Shown: positions 35,323 through 44,180, counted from the first letter of the stretch. The stretch is DNA of 64,000 nt from Methanothrix sp. (GCA_018052825.1 JAGPMN010000003.1:1-64000), one strand, 5' to 3'. The notes: generated by a model from the sequence alone, not told the origin. Numbers and translations: made by a program.

Positions 35323-35865
35323 TCAGGTCAAAGTCATTGTATTTATCAACCTCGTGGTGTTGTCCCTGTCCAGCAGAGATATGACTATGGCATAATTGGG
35401 CCCTTCCAGGTTCCAGACTGCCATATCGTAGGCTCTGCTATCCGAAGCATTTTCCGGATTTTGTGATATCAGGCTTTGCACAGTTACATTGCCACCCCTG
35501 CTGTCCTGGGCAGTCCAGTTGCCCGCCACCCTGTCGCCCCTCTCTTCCATACCCAAAATGACGCCGGATGCGAAGATCTGGGAGAGATTTGATGGGCTCA
35601 AATATCTCAACTCGTTATCATAAACGCCTGTGATGGAAACCAGTGCAGAACCGGGTGCGCCGGTATTATTGATCAAGAACTCTTGTGTTATCATTCCATC
35701 TTCGTTTGCATCAAACTTACCCTGCTCGATAATAAAAGACGGGCCCAGATCAATAGAGAGCGTCTTTTCAGTTACTGTGTAGAACTTCGTATCCAGGGCG
35801 GCGCCGGGAGAGACCAGGGCAATCAGGATGACCGTGGCCGAAATAAGTGCAGAGAAATGTTTCAT
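35323..35865 (-). CDS. Secreted protein of unknown function
   Basis: A 180-residue exported protein with a signal peptide (residues 1-23, ending PGAALD). The body has several N-glycosylation sequons (NNT, NLS, NWT, NVT, NAS, NTT), typical of a glycosylated surface protein. KFDANEDGMI resembles a calcium loop. I recognise no family. A TATA box (ACATATACC on the minus strand, about 35899-35907) lies 30-40 bases upstream, and a perfect 10-bp palindrome sits between it and the predicted start. Confidence 0.6.
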   Translation of the reverse strand: MKHFSALISATVILIALVSPGAALDTKFYTVTEKTLSIDLGPSFIIEQGKFDANEDGMITQEFLINNTGAPGSALVSITGVYDNELRYLSPSNLSQIFASGVILGMEERGDRVAGNWTAQDSRGGNVTVQSLISQNPENASDSRAYDMAVWNLEGPNYAIVISLLDRDNTTRLINTMTLT

Positions 35866-35888
35866 TTTTTTTCACTCCGATGATACAT

Positions 35889-35898
35889 TTGCATGCAA
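35889..35898. promoter_or_regulatory. 10-bp palindrome in the promoter of the secreted gene
   Basis: TTGCATGCAA is perfectly self-complementary and lies between the TATA box (35899-35907) and the expected start of the leftward gene, where a repressor would block initiation. The rest of 35866-36127 shows no gene or RNA. Confidence 0.35.
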
Positions 35899-36127
35899 GG
35901 TATATGTGCTTTATGAACTAAAAATAAGCAAATTTGATATGGGGTATGATTTCAAGAGCTGCGCAATACATGCCCATTTTCCAGGCCTCTGAAATGAACT
36001 TCAGCCCGCTCGCTGAAAATGGTGAAGCCTTGCGCGAAGATCTCCTCAGAACGGCTGGAGACAAAATCAGCAGCAAATCTATCTGTCAAGCTTACAGAAT
36101 ACTAAAATAAGTCGAGTCCAAGCCGGC

Positions 36128-36562
36128 TTAAATGGCCTGGAGCTCCTCTTTGGTAGCGATCTTGATGTTCTTATCCCCCAGAACGCGTCTGGCCTTGGCT
36201 ATGTCATCGACCCGCAGTATGAGCATGGCCCTCTGGGCCTTGGCAGTGACAAAGGCATAGGCATAGTCCACATTCACATCGTTCTGGCCGAGGGTGTTGA
36301 CGATCTCGTAGAGGCCGCCGGGGGTGTCCTTCATCTCCACAGCCAGGACATCTGTCATGGAGACTGTGAATGCATTGTCCTTGAGGACCCTGTAGCCCTT
36401 CTCAGGGTCGTCCACCACCATGCGGATGACTCCGAAGTCGCCAGCCTCGGCGATGGTCAGAGCCCTGATGTTCACGCCTGCGTCAGATAGCGTCTTGGCG
36501 ACCTTGGCAGTTCGCCCCGGCCTGTTCTCAACAAACAGGGAAATCTGCTTGATCTCTGTCAT
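36128..36562 (-). CDS. Tandem ACT-domain protein
   Basis: A 144-residue protein made of two ACT domains (residues 4-68 and 71-140). The first has ISLFVENRPGRTAKVAKTLSDAGVNIRAL; the second has VEMKDTPGGLYEIVNTLGQNDVNVDYAY. ACT domains bind amino acids. The gene starts 11 nt after the phenylacetate-CoA ligase stop, a pairing common in methanogens and other anaerobes. It probably senses an aromatic or branched-chain amino acid and adjusts the ligase or related oxidoreductases. Confidence 0.88.
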   Translation of the reverse strand: MTEIKQISLFVENRPGRTAKVAKTLSDAGVNIRALTIAEAGDFGVIRMVVDDPEKGYRVLKDNAFTVSMTDVLAVEMKDTPGGLYEIVNTLGQNDVNVDYAYAFVTAKAQRAMLILRVDDIAKARRVLGDKNIKIATKEELQAI

Positions 36563-36573
36563 ATTGAAGCCTC

Positions 36574-37878
36574 CTACACCTTTCTGTTATCGATTACTCT
36601 TCTGGCCTTGCCCATGGATCGTGGGATGGTGCCCGGCTCGACCAGATCCACCTCAGCGGTTATGTTCAGCACACCCTTCAGCTTATTTGAGACCCTCTTC
36701 TCGAGCTTCATCAGGTCTCCGATCTTGTCCGAAAAGCCCGACTCTGTCAGCTCCACCCGAACAGTCATCATGTCCAGAGGACCCTTCCTGTCCACTACGA
36801 TCTCCCAGTGGTCTCCCACCTCGGGGATGTTCATCAGCACCGACTCCACCTGGCTTGGGAATACGTTGATGCCGCGGATGATGAGCATGTCGTCCGTCCT
36901 GCCCAAGATCCTCATGATTCTGGGGTGGCTGCGGCCGCAGTCACATGGCTCGCTGTTCATGATTGACAGGTCTCCGATGCGGTAGCGTATGAGGGGCAGG
37001 GCATACTTGTGCAGTGTTGTGAAGACCAGCTCGCCCATCTCCCCATCCGGCACGGGCTCTCCCGTCTTGGGGTCTATGACCTCCGTGAGGAGAATATCCC
37101 CCCAGATGTGAATGCCCTTCTGCAGATGGCAGTCTGTGAACATAGGTCCGGAGATCTCGCTGGTTCCGTAGACGTCGTAGGCCTTGATGCCTGTGGCCTC
37201 CTCAATCCTCCTCCGGGTCTCAAGCGACCAGGGCTCTGCTCCGAATACTCCAGCCTTGAGCTTTGTGTCATTTCTGATGGACACGCCCATCTTCTCCGCC
37301 ACCTCCATTATGTACAGGAAATAAGATGGCGTGCAGGCGATGGCAGTGGTGCCGAGGTCCTGCATCAGCTCTATCTGCCGCTCGGTGTTGCCCGTGCTGG
37401 TGGGCAGCACAGCGGCACCTATCCTCTCGGCACCGTAATGCAGCCCCAGCCCGCCCGTGAACAGGCCGTAGCCGTAGCTCACCTGGATCACGTCGTCCCG
37501 CCCCAGGCCCAGGGATGTCAGACCCCTGGCAAGGGACTCTGACCAGGTATCGATGTCGCCCCTGGTATAGCCGACAACGGTGGGCTTGCCGGTGGTGCCG
37601 GAGGAGACGTGGTAGCGAACCACCTGGTTTTTTGGGGCGCTGAACATGCCAGTGGGGTAGTTGTCCCGCAGATCGGACTTTCTGGTGAAGGGCAGCTTTG
37701 TGACATCTGCCAGGGTCTTGATGTCGCCAGGCTTGACACCCACCTCATCAAACTTTCGCCGGTAGAATGCGGAATGGTCGTAGACATACCTCACAACGGA
37801 TTTGAGCCGATCCTCTTGAAGGGCGTGCAGCTCTTCGAGGGGCATTCGCTCAATATGCGGATCCCAGTAGCCGGACAT
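36574..37878 (-). CDS. paaK: Phenylacetate-CoA ligase (AMP-forming)
   Basis: A 434-residue adenylate-forming enzyme that makes aryl-CoA from an aryl acid, ATP and CoA. The AMP-binding motif is YHVSSGTTGKPTVVGYT near residue 90. YDVYGTSEI and RYRIGDLSIMN follow, and the C-terminal GRTDDMLIIRGINVFPSQVE carries the A8 hinge. In archaea it works with indolepyruvate oxidoreductase in aromatic amino-acid metabolism. ATG 37878 (MSGYWDPHIERM) is chosen; a TATA box near 37912 puts the 5' end just upstream, and an ATG at 37920 adds non-homologous residues. Confidence 0.93.
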   Translation of the reverse strand: MSGYWDPHIERMPLEELHALQEDRLKSVVRYVYDHSAFYRRKFDEVGVKPGDIKTLADVTKLPFTRKSDLRDNYPTGMFSAPKNQVVRYHVSSGTTGKPTVVGYTRGDIDTWSESLARGLTSLGLGRDDVIQVSYGYGLFTGGLGLHYGAERIGAAVLPTSTGNTERQIELMQDLGTTAIACTPSYFLYIMEVAEKMGVSIRNDTKLKAGVFGAEPWSLETRRRIEEATGIKAYDVYGTSEISGPMFTDCHLQKGIHIWGDILLTEVIDPKTGEPVPDGEMGELVFTTLHKYALPLIRYRIGDLSIMNSEPCDCGRSHPRIMRILGRTDDMLIIRGINVFPSQVESVLMNIPEVGDHWEIVVDRKGPLDMMTVRVELTESGFSDKIGDLMKLEKRVSNKLKGVLNITAEVDLVEPGTIPRSMGKARRVIDNRKV

Positions 37879-38037
37879 TGTTGATCGGCAACGATGAAGG
37901 CCTGGATGGATAAAAAGCAATCGATTCCTGATGCACTCTATATCGAAGATGCGGGCTGCTGCGGCATCCAGTCAAGATGATCATCTTATCCTGTGAGAAA
38001 AAGATTAATCTCATCCGTTCCCTATACCCTCAATTCA

Positions 38038-39681
38038 ATGAAAATAGCCCTCTTGCAGATCAATCCCACAGTAGGAGACCTGCGTGGCAATGCCGATCTC
38101 ATAGCAGGAGCCGCCCGCTGCGCTGCGGAGGCCGACCTGGCAGTCACCAGCGAGCTGGCCCTGCTCGGCTACCCTCCCCGCGATCTGCTCCTCAAAGCCG
38201 ATTTTGTGCAGCGGGGCTGGTCGATACTGGAGGATCTAGCCCGCCGCTGCCATGAGGCGGACCTGCCGCCCCTGCTTGTGGGCCTGGCTGAGAGAAATCC
38301 GGATGACGCAGGGCGGCCCCTCTTCAACTCCGCCGCCCTTCTGAGAGACGGCCGTGTGGAGGGGACATTTAGAAAGACGCTTCTTCCCACATACGACGTC
38401 TTCGACGAGGACCGCTACTTCGAGCCTGCAGATAAGCCCCAGATACTGAACATTGAGGGCACAAAGCTCGGCATATCCATCTGCGAGGACATCTGGAACG
38501 ACAGGGACATCTGGAAGCGCCGCCGCTATCACACCGACCCTGTTGCCGGGCTGGTGGATGCGGGAGCGGAGGCCATCATCAACCTCTCAGCCTCACCATT
38601 CACTGCGGGAAAGCAACTGCACCGCCAGGCCATGCTCTCACTCATGGCAAAAAAGCATGCAGTCCCCATCCTCTATGTCAACCAGGTGGGGGGAAACGAT
38701 GAGCTGATATTCGATGGCAGAAGCTGTGCCTTCGACCGGCAGGGTCGCCTCACTGCGCGGGCGAGGGGCTTTGAGCCGGACGTTGCGGTCGTCGATCTGA
38801 ACGGCCTGGCCGGCCATGATATAGCCGAAGACGACTTTACCCCTGAGTCGGAGATCTGGAGGGCTCTGGTGCTGGGGCTGCGGGACTATGTGCAAAAGTG
38901 CGGCTTTAAGGGAGTCCTCCTGGGCCTCTCAGGAGGCATAGACTCGAGCTTGGTAGCAGCCATCGCAGCCTCGGCCCTGGGGCCGGAGAACGTACTGGGC
39001 GTCCTAATGCCCTCCCCCTTCACCAGCCGGGCCAGCCTTGCCGACGCCGCCGCCCTGGCTGAGAGACTGGGCATAAGGAGCATGACCATACCCATCAGCG
39101 ATATCATGAAATCCTATGACAGGGAGCTTTCCGGTCCATTCCGGGGGCTGGCCAGGGATGTGACTGAGGAGAACATCCAGGCCCGCATTCGCGGCAACCT
39201 GCTCATGGCCCTCTCCAATAAATTCGGACTGATGCTCCTATCCACCGGCAACAAGTCAGAGCTGGCTGTGGGATACTGCACCATATACGGAGACATGTCA
39301 GGCGGTCTGGCGGTAATATCCGATCTGCCCAAGACGGCCGTCTACAGGGTCAGCCGCTGGTACAACTCCCGGGCAGGGGAGGTCATTTCCGCCTCAGTGC
39401 TGGAGAAGGCCCCCACTGCGGAGCTGAGGCCTGGCCAGAGGGATGAGGAGAGCCTGCCCCCCTACGAGATACTGGACGCCATACTTGAGAGGTACATCGA
39501 CCTGCACCAGTCGAAGGAGGAGATAGTCTCCCAGGGATTTGACGAGGCGACTGTATCCCGCGTCCTCTCCCTTGTCAAGCGCGCCGAGTTCAAGAGGAGG
39601 CAGGCTGCGCCAGGTCTGAAGGTGACGGACAGGGCTTTTGGCAGCGGCTGGAGGATGCCCGTGGCCAGCCGGGGCTGGTAG
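38038..39681 (+). CDS. nadE: Glutamine-dependent NAD+ synthetase
   Basis: Makes NAD+ from deamido-NAD+ using glutamine nitrogen. In its 547 residues the N-terminal nitrilase-type glutaminase has a catalytic Glu in TSELALLGYPPRD, Lys in FRKTLLPTYDVF and Cys in GISICEDIWND. The C-terminal synthetase has the pyrophosphate loop LSGGIDSSL near residue 297 and STGNKSELAVGYCTIYGDMSGG. ATG 38038 (MKIALLQINPTVGDL) fits the family start and lies about 26 nt after a weak CCTATACCC box, so the message may be leaderless. Confidence 0.95.
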   Translation: MKIALLQINPTVGDLRGNADLIAGAARCAAEADLAVTSELALLGYPPRDLLLKADFVQRGWSILEDLARRCHEADLPPLLVGLAERNPDDAGRPLFNSAALLRDGRVEGTFRKTLLPTYDVFDEDRYFEPADKPQILNIEGTKLGISICEDIWNDRDIWKRRRYHTDPVAGLVDAGAEAIINLSASPFTAGKQLHRQAMLSLMAKKHAVPILYVNQVGGNDELIFDGRSCAFDRQGRLTARARGFEPDVAVVDLNGLAGHDIAEDDFTPESEIWRALVLGLRDYVQKCGFKGVLLGLSGGIDSSLVAAIAASALGPENVLGVLMPSPFTSRASLADAAALAERLGIRSMTIPISDIMKSYDRELSGPFRGLARDVTEENIQARIRGNLLMALSNKFGLMLLSTGNKSELAVGYCTIYGDMSGGLAVISDLPKTAVYRVSRWYNSRAGEVISASVLEKAPTAELRPGQRDEESLPPYEILDAILERYIDLHQSKEEIVSQGFDEATVSRVLSLVKRAEFKRRQAAPGLKVTDRAFGSGWRMPVASRGW

Positions 39682-39698
39682 ATGGCGGCGGGAGTGCT

Positions 39699-39707
39699 AT
39701 TTAAATA
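39699..39707 (+). promoter_or_regulatory. TATA box of the membrane regulator
   Basis: TATTTAAAT, within the palindrome CTATTTAAATAG, is centred near 39703 and predicts a start near 39729, five bases before ATG 39734. Confidence 0.55.
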
Positions 39708-39733
39708 GATTCGGGCCAAAAGGCGCTTTCACC

Positions 39734-40945
39734 ATGAAGAGCCCTGCCGGAAAGAGAGAGATGGCTGAGAGAGTCCTCATGCTGCTGCTATTGCTCTCTG
39801 CCGTCCTTGCTGCAGCACCGCTCCCACAGGCAGCCGCTCAGGATGCCGCTTCCAGGAATGCCTCCAGCGATCTCGGCCAGAGGATGATTCTCAATGTCTT
39901 CCTGGACAGCTCCGGAAAGGCCTTGCTGACCGGCTATGCTGAAGATGCAGCAGGCCTCGACTTTCTCAATGGGTCGGATTTTCGCCTGGACAGCAATACG
40001 TCGCAGCTCTACGCCCTCACCGACCGGCTCACTGAGAAGTCGGGCGACATATGGACTCTGAACTTTTCTGCAGAGGGCGGATTCGGCGACTATCGCGTCA
40101 CATTCTACCTGCCCAGAGATACCAGCCTGGGAGAGATCGATGCCTCCCCGGGCCTGAGCTATCTGCTCTCCGCCTCCAACAAGTCCATTGTCGCCGATGT
40201 GCAGGGATATGATGTCACAGATCCCCGAATCGTCATTCACTACCGCCAGACGGTGGCTGGCGGCATGCCTCCGGCCCCGCCGCCGGGAAGCCAGCCCATG
40301 CCCTTCCTCCTGCCGCAGGGCATGGGACTGATTTTGACCGTCATTGCTGCGGCCCTCCTGGTGGCCGGATTTGCCGCCGGAGTCATACTGCGGCGGCATG
40401 GGGGAAGGCCTGGAGAGGCCATAGGGGAGAGGCTGCAGCGCCAATCCGCAGATGCAGGAGCCACATGGCAGGCAAAGACTGCGGTGGAGGCAGAGATCTC
40501 TGAGGAGCCAGATACCTCCGGGGGGGAAGGCATTATGGCTGCGCCAGGGCCCATGCCATCTGAACAGGCCGGGACCGCCCAGTCATCCAGCAGCAGCGAT
40601 GCCGATGATGGTGATGAGGAGATATCGCCTGAAAAAGAGGCTCAGCTCATTGAGATGGAGGCCGGCCAGGATGCATCCGGCAATCGAATAGCCATCAGCT
40701 CGGAGATGGAGGCGGTCATGCAGACCCTCACACCGAGGGAGCGCGCGGTGATGGCCACATTGATAGAGTATGGTGGCAGGATGACACAGGCGGAGATCCG
40801 CTATGAGACTGGAACTCCTAAATCATCATTAACCGGAATTTTAATCTCATTGGAGAGGCGAAAACTGATAACCAAAAAGGAATGGGGCCGCACCAACATA
40901 ATAGAACTTTCAGAGTGGTTTTTATCAAAAAAGGAACGTTTTTAG
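39734..40945 (+). CDS. Membrane-anchored winged-helix regulator with extracellular sensor (COG2512-like)
   Basis: A 403-residue one-component regulator. The signal or first helix is residues 10-35. The external domain, about 50-170, begins MILNVFLDSSGKALLTGY and ends VADVQGYDVTDPRIVIHY. A Pro-rich stalk and one membrane helix (198-220, LILTVIAAALLVAGFAAGVIL) follow. A cytoplasmic acidic linker (SSSSSDADDGDEE) leads to a winged helix, about 325-400 (ERAVMATLIEYGGRMTQAEIRYETG, then SSLTGILISLERRKLITKKEWG). It matches the 'predicted membrane-associated transcriptional regulator' type. A free copy of its external domain is encoded at 42460-42909. I infer envelope sensing; the targets are unknown. 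Confidence 0.82.
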   Translation: MKSPAGKREMAERVLMLLLLLSAVLAAAPLPQAAAQDAASRNASSDLGQRMILNVFLDSSGKALLTGYAEDAAGLDFLNGSDFRLDSNTSQLYALTDRLTEKSGDIWTLNFSAEGGFGDYRVTFYLPRDTSLGEIDASPGLSYLLSASNKSIVADVQGYDVTDPRIVIHYRQTVAGGMPPAPPPGSQPMPFLLPQGMGLILTVIAAALLVAGFAAGVILRRHGGRPGEAIGERLQRQSADAGATWQAKTAVEAEISEEPDTSGGEGIMAAPGPMPSEQAGTAQSSSSSDADDGDEEISPEKEAQLIEMEAGQDASGNRIAISSEMEAVMQTLTPRERAVMATLIEYGGRMTQAEIRYETGTPKSSLTGILISLERRKLITKKEWGRTNIIELSEWFLSKKERF

Positions 40946-40964
40946 ACATTTTTAATTATCGCCG

Positions 40965-40979
40965 GATCTCGCGGAGATC
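40965..40979. promoter_or_regulatory. Perfect palindrome next to the 32-bp element (copy A)
   Basis: GATCTC-GCG-GAGATC is a 6-3-6 inverted repeat immediately upstream of the 32-bp element at 40980-41011. The site could be a second operator for the same promoter or the end of the preceding transcript. Confidence 0.4.
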
Positions 40980-41011
40980 GTTCGTTCGGCTATCATCTTT
41001 TCTATCGTTCC
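40980..41011 (+). promoter_or_regulatory. 32-bp shared promoter element, copy A
   Basis: Begins GTTCGTTCGGCTAT and ends CTATCGTTCC. It is one of four ungapped copies (A-D) with invariant GTTCGTTC at positions 1-8, G at 10, T at 12 and 14, T at 17, TAT at 24-26 and TTC at 29-31. It points at the Met/Asn-rich secreted gene whose ATG is 110 nt from the element start. Confidence 0.7.
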
Positions 41012-41027
41012 GGACTAAAGGGAGGAT

Positions 41028-41057
41028 GCTGGGCAGCGCAGGCAAAGGCTGTCCAGC
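41028..41057 (+). promoter_or_regulatory. 5'-leader stem-loop, element A transcript
   Basis: GCTGGGCAGC (41028-41037) pairs with GCTGTCCAGC (41048-41057) across ten bases, with one G-U pair. The stem begins at the transcript start predicted from element A, so the mRNA would have a structured 5' end. Confidence 0.55.
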
Positions 41058-41089
41058 TTAGCGGGTTTGCGAATACTGTAAAAATTGAT

Positions 41090-41710
41090 ATGAGTGATAG
41101 AGATATGAATGCCAAATACGGATTTACGCTGGCTGCTGTGGCCGCGCTATGCCTTCTCGCAGCCCCGGCCTATTCCCTGCCGGGCGCTTCCGGCTGCAAG
41201 AATGCGGGGTTCTGTCCCATGATGGCTAATTTGAATTTGACACCTGAAGAGATGGGCAATATGACCCTGGGTGAGATTAAGGAACTGCAGAAAGAGGCCT
41301 GGAACAGCTCGGCAGGCGTGCCGGCGATGAACTGCAGCTTCGGCAGGATGGGATCAGACGGCTGCCGCGCACAGAGCAATGGAGCCAGTAAGAACAGGCC
41401 CAACATGAACGGCGGCAATGATAAGAATCAGGGCGACGGCCACCGCGGAGACTACATGTCGCTGCTCCTCTGGGGAGGCGACATCACCATGGACAAGCTC
41501 AACGATATGACCATCAGCCAGATCAGAGAGCTGAAGGAGTCCAGGATGCAGGAGTTGGACGGCAAGACCCTCAATGAGATCAGGGACATGATAGACGAGA
41601 AGAGACAAGAGATGAACAACATGACCGTGAATGATCTGTCTGCCATGAAGGAGAACCTCCGCCAGGTCTCCAGGATTTTTAATGCAGTAGAGGCCTCTGC
41701 TCAGGCCTGA
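41090..41710 (+). CDS. Secreted Met/Asn-rich helical repeat protein
   Basis: A 206-residue exported protein, driven by element A. The signal peptide is residues 6-29 (to PAYSLPG); ATG 41105 is an alternative start. Two cysteines (GCKNAGFC) lie near the N-terminus of the mature protein. The mature chain carries degenerate repeats of the form 'MTxxxIxELxxxxxxE': NMTLGEIKELQKEAW, DMTISQIRELKESRM, TLNEIRDMIDEKRQEM and NMTVNDLSAMKENL. Several sequons (NMT, NCS, NSS) suggest glycosylation. I recognise no family; the repeats predict short amphipathic helices. Confidence 0.65.
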   Translation: MSDRDMNAKYGFTLAAVAALCLLAAPAYSLPGASGCKNAGFCPMMANLNLTPEEMGNMTLGEIKELQKEAWNSSAGVPAMNCSFGRMGSDGCRAQSNGASKNRPNMNGGNDKNQGDGHRGDYMSLLLWGGDITMDKLNDMTISQIRELKESRMQELDGKTLNEIRDMIDEKRQEMNNMTVNDLSAMKENLRQVSRIFNAVEASAQA

Positions 41711-41820
41711 AAGGGCTGGCTTCTCCCTCCCGTTATTTTTTTAAAAGATTTAATAATAAACAGAGATGCAGCGATTAATCTTATAATTATGATAAACGAT
41801 ATTTGACAGAGGCGGATGCT

Positions 41821-42456
41821 ATGACGGACATATTTAGAAGGGCAATGCTGATAGGGCAGCTCGGTTTGCTTTTGATGCTGCTGCCGGCAGTAGGCCAGGG
41901 CGGGGCAGGAGACGGACAGGCCGATCAGGGCGCTTCTCCCAGGTATGCAATGGCCACTTATGTTCAGGACGGGGGCTTTCCCGCAGGCGTTCCAGTAGAG
42001 GTTCTGCATAGCGGCAGCGGCTTTGCCCTGCGCGGCAACGACTCGTTTCTGCTGCGGCTGAATGTCGAGTCCCTGCTGCCGCTCAAAGCCAGCCGGATAG
42101 AGAGCCTGCTCCAGTCCAACAAGAGCCTGGAGGAGATCAGGGAGGACATCCAGGGGGAGGAGGGAGAGAAGGTCTACCGGGGCAGCCTGACGCTGGATCG
42201 AAGGATCTATCCCCTGGTCGACATTCAAATTGCCGTCCTGGGGAACAACACCACCTCCTTGAAGGCCAATGTGGCCTGGGGTGAGGACGCCAGCCAGACT
42301 GCCACCGAGGGCAATGTCTCAGTGACGATCTCGCCCTCGGAAGGTGGCATGATTGGAAGAGGAGACCTGTACTTAGCGGCAGGCTCCCAGGCGGGAAGGT
42401 ATGCTCTGCTCCTGGATATGGAGCCGAGAAGGCACGAGAGGAAGATGGGCAGATGA
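41821..42456 (+). CDS. Secreted protein of unknown function
   Basis: A 211-residue exported protein. Signal region residues 9-32 (LIGQLGLLLMLLPAVGQG). The mature part has a VPVEVLHSGSGFALRGNDSFLLRL core, a helical NKSLEEIREDIQGEE segment and a beta-rich C-terminal half (YPLVDIQIAVLGNN, VSVTISPSEGGMIGRGDLYLA). ATG 41821 is used, behind GAGGCGG; a TTG at 41803 is rejected. No 32-bp element is present. It is followed after 3 nt by the lone sensor-domain gene, so both share a transcript. Confidence 0.65.
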   Translation: MTDIFRRAMLIGQLGLLLMLLPAVGQGGAGDGQADQGASPRYAMATYVQDGGFPAGVPVEVLHSGSGFALRGNDSFLLRLNVESLLPLKASRIESLLQSNKSLEEIREDIQGEEGEKVYRGSLTLDRRIYPLVDIQIAVLGNNTTSLKANVAWGEDASQTATEGNVSVTISPSEGGMIGRGDLYLAAGSQAGRYALLLDMEPRRHERKMGR

Positions 42457-42459
42457 GAT

Positions 42460-42909
42460 ATGAGGCCCAAACTGCTCCCCTCTACGGCTCTGGCCATTGT
42501 CATGCTTTCCACCATCGCGCCGGCATCCGGCCAGCTCATCCTCAATGTCTACATGGACGGCGCCTCTTCTCAAAGGGCCCTGATTTTGGGCAGCGTCGAT
42601 GACCTCTCCGGCCTTGAGTTCCTCGACTCCTGCCAGATGGTGCAGGAGGACGGCGGCCAGATCTACGCGATCTGCGATTCGCTGATTGTGGAGAACAGCT
42701 CGGTGAGGACGCTCCGCTTTCCCGCCAGCGGCTACTACGATGAGTATCATGTCTCGTTCTTCATACCGGGCGGAGAGGAGCTCTTGCAGATCAATGCCAC
42801 ATCAGGGCTGCAGTTCTTCTCCACCGAATACAACGGGACGCTTCTATTGGACGTGCAGGGATGCGATCTGACCGACCCGTCCGTCACATTCAGCTTCAGC
42901 GCGGCGTGA
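42460..42909 (+). CDS. Secreted stand-alone copy of the regulator's sensor domain
   Basis: A 149-residue exported protein. The signal peptide is residues 1-24 (ending APASG). The mature chain (QLILNVYMDGASSQRALILGS) is a clear paralogue of the external domain of the membrane regulator at 39734-40945. Shared positions are ILNV-Y/F-x-D, GL-x-FL, the YDEYHVSFFIP/FGDYRVTFYLP pair and the C-terminal DVQG-x-D-x-TDP. It lacks the membrane helix and winged helix. It could compete for, or present, the ligand sensed by the regulator. It is co-transcribed with the preceding secreted gene (3-nt gap). Confidence 0.75.
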   Translation: MRPKLLPSTALAIVMLSTIAPASGQLILNVYMDGASSQRALILGSVDDLSGLEFLDSCQMVQEDGGQIYAICDSLIVENSSVRTLRFPASGYYDEYHVSFFIPGGEELLQINATSGLQFFSTEYNGTLLLDVQGCDLTDPSVTFSFSAA

Positions 42910-42953
42910 TCGATATAAGGATCCGGGCGGAAACAGCAGCCAGATCATCTATA

Positions 42954-44180
42954 TCACTCCGCCCGCAGGGCCTCTATGGGATCGAGCATCGCCGCCCGGC
43001 TGGCAGGATAGAATCCGGCGATAATGGTGGTGACAACACCGAATAGCAGCCCCAGCAGAATGGACTGGGCTGTGATGGCTGAGGGCAGCGACGCCAGAGA
43101 TCCGATGAGGTAGGAGACGGCCACGCCGGCGATGATGCCTATGGCGCTTGAGACGATCCCCAGCACTCCAGCCTCAAGTATGTACTGCATGCGAATGTCG
43201 CTTACCGTCGCCCCCAGGGCCTTCAGGACGCCGATCTCCCGGATCCGCTCCTTGACTGTGAGCATCATGACATTGGCAATGCCGATTCCCCCCACCAGAA
43301 GGGAGATGGCGCCGATGCCAGCCAGAGCATACTTGATCATGGACAGAACGCTCATCAGCGACGAGAGCATATCGCGAGCTGTGGTGGCATCGTATGCCTC
43401 ATCCTTATGATACCTCTTCAGGTCGTTTTTGATCCGCTCTATGATGCTCTCCACCTGCTCTGCATCGTAAACGGTCACTTCGAAGGAGTCGTAGTAGTAA
43501 TTCTCCTCATTCATCAGCTCTTCCATGGCCTTGTGGGTGATGTACATCCTCTCGTCTTCGCTGCCGCCCCCGGGTCCGAAGGAGGTCTGCTCCGCCTCCT
43601 TGAGAACCCCCACCACCTTGAAGTCCATATAGCGGTCCTCGTAGTAGAGGCGGATCTTGTTGCCCGGCGTGATCTTCATGCGGAAGAGGTCCTCCGCCAC
43701 CCCCTTTCCGATGACTATGGACTTGTAGTCAGAGCCGGTGAGAAACCTGCCCTCCGCCACCTCATCCTTGAGCTCCTCCTCTTTGTCCGGATCTATTCCG
43801 GACAGCCGTGCCGATGTATTGGTGTTCCTGAAGGCGACCACTACAGCGGCAGACGTCTGGGGGGCGACGTTTTTCACGCCCACCACATTCTCCAGCACCT
43901 TGGTATCCTTATCCGTGAACTTGGCAGGCTCGGCAGGATTTCTGCTGGCCTGGCCGCCTCCCGGACCGCCGAAGTGGGCTGTGCCGGGAAATACGTTGAT
44001 CACATCCAGGTCGAGGGTGGAGAACTGAGAGGATACGCCGGTGTAAAGCCCCTCGCCCACGGACATCATGACCACTATGGCCATGACGCCGATGATTATG
44101 CCGAGGGAGGACATGAGCGTCTTGAAGCGGTCCGCCTTGAAGCCGACGGCTATGAACTCCAGCAGATCGGGAAGATTCAT
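42954..44180 (-). CDS. MacB/FtsX-type ABC transporter permease
   Basis: A 408-residue permease with the MacB layout. An N-terminal helix (residues 20-42, TLMSSLGIIIGVMAIVVMM) is followed by a large external MacB_PCD domain (SVGEGLYTGVSSQF through SIIERIKNDLKRYH). Three C-terminal helices carry GGIGIANVMMLTVKERIREIGVLKALGA and ASRAAMLDPIEALRAE. MacB systems move lipoproteins, peptides or toxins by mechanotransmission rather than simple transport. Its start overlaps the secreted-protein gene (ATGA). It is last in the HTH-AbrB-ATPase-secreted-permease operon. Confidence 0.92.
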   Translation of the reverse strand: MNLPDLLEFIAVGFKADRFKTLMSSLGIIIGVMAIVVMMSVGEGLYTGVSSQFSTLDLDVINVFPGTAHFGGPGGGQASRNPAEPAKFTDKDTKVLENVVGVKNVAPQTSAAVVVAFRNTNTSARLSGIDPDKEEELKDEVAEGRFLTGSDYKSIVIGKGVAEDLFRMKITPGNKIRLYYEDRYMDFKVVGVLKEAEQTSFGPGGGSEDERMYITHKAMEELMNEENYYYDSFEVTVYDAEQVESIIERIKNDLKRYHKDEAYDATTARDMLSSLMSVLSMIKYALAGIGAISLLVGGIGIANVMMLTVKERIREIGVLKALGATVSDIRMQYILEAGVLGIVSSAIGIIAGVAVSYLIGSLASLPSAITAQSILLGLLFGVVTTIIAGFYPASRAAMLDPIEALRAE

